DNA of 8,193 nucleotides from CAZKFG01 sp964551985 (GTDB lineage: Bacteria > Bacillota > Negativicutes > Acidaminococcales > JAISLQ01), in contig CAZKFG010000073.1 in NCBI GenBank assembly GCA_964551985.1, positions 1-8,193 on the forward strand, given 5' to 3'. Below are positions 6,061-8,193 of the stretch, piece after piece. The notes under the pieces were generated by a model that did no database searches, was not told the origin of the DNA, and was given only the letters and a program-made list of their open reading frames with translations. Made by a program: the position numbers and the translations under genes. How positions within the stretch are numbered: position 1 is the stretch's first letter; every line of letters starts with the position of its first letter.

Positions 6061-7824
6061 TTACTTTAAACTAGTATTATAAAGCATACCATAAACAGAG
6101 CCTTCTTGTACAATAAGCTCGTCGTGTGTACCCTGTTCTACAATCTCACCATAATTTATAACAACAATACTATCAGCATTACGCACAGTAGAAAGCCTGT
6201 GCGCGATTATAAATACTGTCCTATCTCGCATAAGATTGTGTATAGCTGTTTGTACAACAGCCTCCGATTTGTTATCTAGAGCTGATGTAGCTTCATCTAA
6301 AATAACTATTGGAGCATCTTTAATAAAAGCTCTGGCAATAGCTATACGCTGCTTTTGCCCACCAGAGAGCAATACCCCTCGCTCGCCGATTTCCGTATCC
6401 AATCCCTTTTCCAGCGATAATATAAATTCATCCAAACATGCATTTTTCAAAACTACCTGCAATCTATCTTCCGTAATATCCGTTCTACCGAGAAGGATAT
6501 TTTCTCTTATCGTACCAGCAAATAAAATATTATCTTGAAAAACTATCGCTATCTTATCACGCAAACTATCCAGCTCAATATTTTTAATATCTACACCATC
6601 AATACAAATGCTACCTGATGTAACATCATAAAATCTAGGCAACAAATTAACAAAAGTCGTCTTACCTCCGCCACTGTTACCAACTAGCGCAATTGTTTGA
6701 CCTTTTTTTATATGCAGACTAACACCTTTTAGGACAGGAGTATCTTTTGTGTATTCAAATACAACATCTTTATATGTTATCCCTTGTTTAATGTCATTAA
6801 GCGTTGTAGCGTTTAGCTGGTTTTTAATTGCAGGCTCACGTTCTAGCATTTCAAAAACACGTTCCATAGACATAAAAGAAATTTGCAAAGCTGTTATATT
6901 ATTGCCTAAACCCTTAACAGGAGTGTAAAGCATTAAAAGTGCGCTGATAAAAGACACAAATCCACCAGGTGTGAGCTGATTTGTAACAATCAAATGCCCT
7001 CCGAGCCAGACAACTCCAGCAATACCTAATGAAACAATAAAGTGCATCAAAGGACTTAAAATCCCAGTACGCTTGGTCATTTTCATACCCAAATTAAATA
7101 AGGTATGCAAAGTATTTTTAAAACGTATTTTTTGATAGTCATAAAGATTATACGAAGTGATAACCCTGTTGCCAGAAAAAGCCTCATTATAGCTTGTGGA
7201 AATACCTGCGCCGAAAGTGACCGTTTGCTTTACCATACCAGCTATTTTTTTACGCACCTGCGAAGCTGGATATAAAGCAAAGCCCATAGCAACTATTGCA
7301 ACTATCGCCAGTTGCCAAGAGTTCCAAAAAAGCACTCCAATTAGAGCAATAGACGAGAAAACTTGCGTTGTAACCGTTTTAATATTATTAAGTAATCCAT
7401 TGCAAGCAGCATCTGCATCTGCATTATAGCGAAGCTGGACTTCGCCTGATGTCTTTTTATCAAAAAAATTAACTTCATTGCGGATAAGCTTGGCAAATAA
7501 CGACATTCTAAGATCCATAGTAATCTTTTGCCCAACCCAAGAATTAAAATATGTTGATGCATAATTAAGAAGCGACTGAAAAACACTAACGCCCACAATA
7601 ATAACAGGCATAATAGTATTTGCAGCAGCCGATCTATTTACCATAACAGCATCCATGTAGGGCTTGAGTAGCAGCGCAATACTAGCATCCATCAATCCCA
7701 TCGGTAACGTCAAAAAGACCGCAAGCATCGCCCTAAACTTATAGGGCTTTACATACGGCCATATTTTCCTATAATTTTGCAGAAAATTTATAGATTTCAA
7801 CTTAGCTAAAGCACTTTTTTTCAT
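6061..7824 (-). CDS. msbA: MsbA-like ABC exporter (fused membrane and ATPase domains)
   Basis: A 587-aa half-transporter that should work as a homodimer in the inner membrane, flipping a lipid-linked or amphipathic substrate. The membrane domain (about 30-325) has six hydrophobic segments. The ATPase domain (about 345-587) is complete: Walker A GNSGGGKTT (382-390), Q-loop Gln430, signature LSGGQ (486-490), Walker B IVILDE (506-511, catalytic Glu511), D-loop SALD and switch His542. Length and domain order match MsbA, the lipid A flippase, but drug exporters of the same family look alike. Being cotranscribed with rfbB favours a glycolipid or surface-polysaccharide substrate (inference). The ATG has AGGAG (7830-7834) 5 nt upstream. 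First gene of the operon, with a promoter candidate about 90 bp upstream. Confidence 0.9.
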   Translation of the reverse strand: MKKSALAKLKSINFLQNYRKIWPYVKPYKFRAMLAVFLTLPMGLMDASIALLLKPYMDAVMVNRSAAANTIMPVIIVGVSVFQSLLNYASTYFNSWVGQKITMDLRMSLFAKLIRNEVNFFDKKTSGEVQLRYNADADAACNGLLNNIKTVTTQVFSSIALIGVLFWNSWQLAIVAIVAMGFALYPASQVRKKIAGMVKQTVTFGAGISTSYNEAFSGNRVITSYNLYDYQKIRFKNTLHTLFNLGMKMTKRTGILSPLMHFIVSLGIAGVVWLGGHLIVTNQLTPGGFVSFISALLMLYTPVKGLGNNITALQISFMSMERVFEMLEREPAIKNQLNATTLNDIKQGITYKDVVFEYTKDTPVLKGVSLHIKKGQTIALVGNSGGGKTTFVNLLPRFYDVTSGSICIDGVDIKNIELDSLRDKIAIVFQDNILFAGTIRENILLGRTDITEDRLQVVLKNACLDEFILSLEKGLDTEIGERGVLLSGGQKQRIAIARAFIKDAPIVILDEATSALDNKSEAVVQTAIHNLMRDRTVFIIAHRLSTVRNADSIVVINYGEIVEQGTHDELIVQEGSVYGMLYNTSLK

Positions 7825-7917
7825 TAAAACTCCTAGAAAGATACAATATTATTTTCTCTTTATATTTTAAAATCAAAAAACTGATATAAATAATTTAATT
7901 ATGATTATTTTAAGTGT

Positions 7918-7946
7918 ATTTTAACACAAAGAATTCTATTTGTCGA
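7918..7946 (-). promoter_or_regulatory. candidate promoter of the ABC exporter-rfbB operon
   Basis: On the minus strand TCGACA (7946-7941, 5 of 6) and TAAAAT (7923-7918, 5 of 6) are 17 bp apart, and TGT just before the -10 makes it an extended -10. The start would be near 7911, leaving a leader of about 87 nt. The -35 is embedded in a 12-bp palindrome. Confidence 0.6.
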
Positions 7947-7950
7947 CAAA
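7939..7950. promoter_or_regulatory. palindrome TTTGTCGACAAA over the -35 box
   Basis: A perfect 12-bp inverted repeat with a GC-containing centre in otherwise AT-rich DNA, overlapping the -35 hexamer of the operon promoter. The position suits a repressor site. It matches no regulator consensus I recognise with confidence. Confidence 0.35.
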
Positions 7951-7996
7951 ATCAGATCTTGCTATTATAAAACTACATATTCATTACTTAATAAAA

Positions 7997-8028
7997 AATA
8001 CCATCTTAGTTTTAACTAAGATGGTATT
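7997..8028 (-). terminator. intrinsic terminator of the right-edge minus-strand gene
   Basis: A perfect 14-bp inverted repeat (7997-8010 with 8015-8028, core ACCATCTTAGT/ACTAAGATGGT) with a 4-nt loop. On the minus strand the stem is followed by a T-run (A-run at 7993-7998 on plus). On plus it is followed by A, not T, so it works mainly for the minus strand and confirms that a minus-strand gene ends just to its right. Confidence 0.85.
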
Positions 8029-8057
8029 AAAAAAGAAATACTTTATTGTAGTATATT

Positions 8058-8193
8058 TTATTCTCCATATATTGGATCAAGTGATTTTAGCTCTCTAAAA
8101 GTATCTATTTCTACAATGTCTTTTTGCAAGCACTCTCTTATGCTAACATTATAATCTTTTGCACATACCTCCAAATGTACTTTATCCCAAAAT
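8058..8193 (-). CDS. C-terminal end of a truncated gene, possibly LicC-like nucleotidyltransferase
   Basis: A minus-strand frame enters from the right edge and runs 44 codons to TAA (8060-8058), with a strong terminator about 30 bp beyond, so it is very likely the 3' end of a real gene. The visible tail begins FWDKVHLEV and contains DIVEIDTFRELKSLDP. An FWD/YWD motif, then about 25 residues later I-x-EID-(S/T)-F/V-x-EL, resembles the end of LicC-type phosphocholine cytidylyltransferases and related sugar-phosphate nucleotidyltransferases, which would fit the neighbouring glycan genes. The catalytic N-terminus is outside the window, so the family call is tentative although the coding call is firm. 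Confidence 0.7.
   Translation of the reverse strand, partial: FWDKVHLEVCAKDYNVSIRECLQKDIVEIDTFRELKSLDPIYGE

Noticed and set aside
6236..6538. 100-aa plus-strand open frame
   Set aside because: Antisense to the ATPase domain of the ABC exporter, whose motifs are all intact; no ribosome-binding site.
7196..7598. 77-aa plus-strand and 85-aa minus-strand open frames inside the ABC exporter
   Set aside because: Both are out-of-frame shadows of the membrane domain with no family features or start signals.
1..8193. CRISPR array, tRNA/rRNA, insertion sequence or riboswitch
   Set aside because: I saw no spaced direct repeats, no tRNA-like cloverleaf, no transposase or terminal inverted repeats, and no recognisable riboswitch core. 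Gene order and codon style look uniform and chromosomal.

Overview
This is an AT-rich chromosomal window with compact genes, strong AGGAG-type ribosome-binding sites and sharp intrinsic terminators at nearly every transcription-unit boundary. That style fits a low-G+C bacterium of the Bacillota type. An MsbA-like exporter next to dTDP-glucose 4,6-dehydratase would suit a lineage that builds complex surface glycans, possibly an outer-membrane group such as Negativicutes. This placement is inference: no rRNA or other marker gene is present.

Layout, left to right. (1) Positions 3-56 may be the last codons of a plus-strand gene, followed by a strong bidirectional terminator. (2) speE and speD lie on the minus strand and form a polyamine operon (speD first, sharing one base with speE), with a candidate promoter about 230 bp upstream of speD. 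(3) A minus-strand MFS exporter of the fosmidomycin-resistance (Fsr) type, with its own terminator. (4) A minus-strand response regulator-diguanylate cyclase starting with GTG. (5) A divergent plus-strand NfsA/NfrA-type flavin nitroreductase. The ~200 bp between (4) and (5) holds promoters in both directions and a 7-1-7 palindrome. (6) A minus-strand operon of an MsbA-like ABC exporter followed 13 nt later by rfbB, which converges on the nitroreductase at a shared terminator. (7) At the right edge, the C-terminal tail of a minus-strand gene, perhaps a LicC-like nucleotidyltransferase, with its own terminator.

Together, speD and speE supply decarboxylated SAM and make spermidine from putrescine. 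The ABC exporter, rfbB and perhaps the right-edge nucleotidyltransferase point to surface glycan or glycolipid synthesis and export. The diguanylate cyclase adds c-di-GMP signalling, and the nitroreductase and MFS pump are housekeeping or stress functions.

Every full-length gene belongs to a well-known family. I found no evidence of a previously undescribed system, CRISPR array, mobile element, tRNA or rRNA. The points most worth a second look are regulatory: two perfect palindromes lying on promoters, the long speD leader, and the two truncated edge genes.
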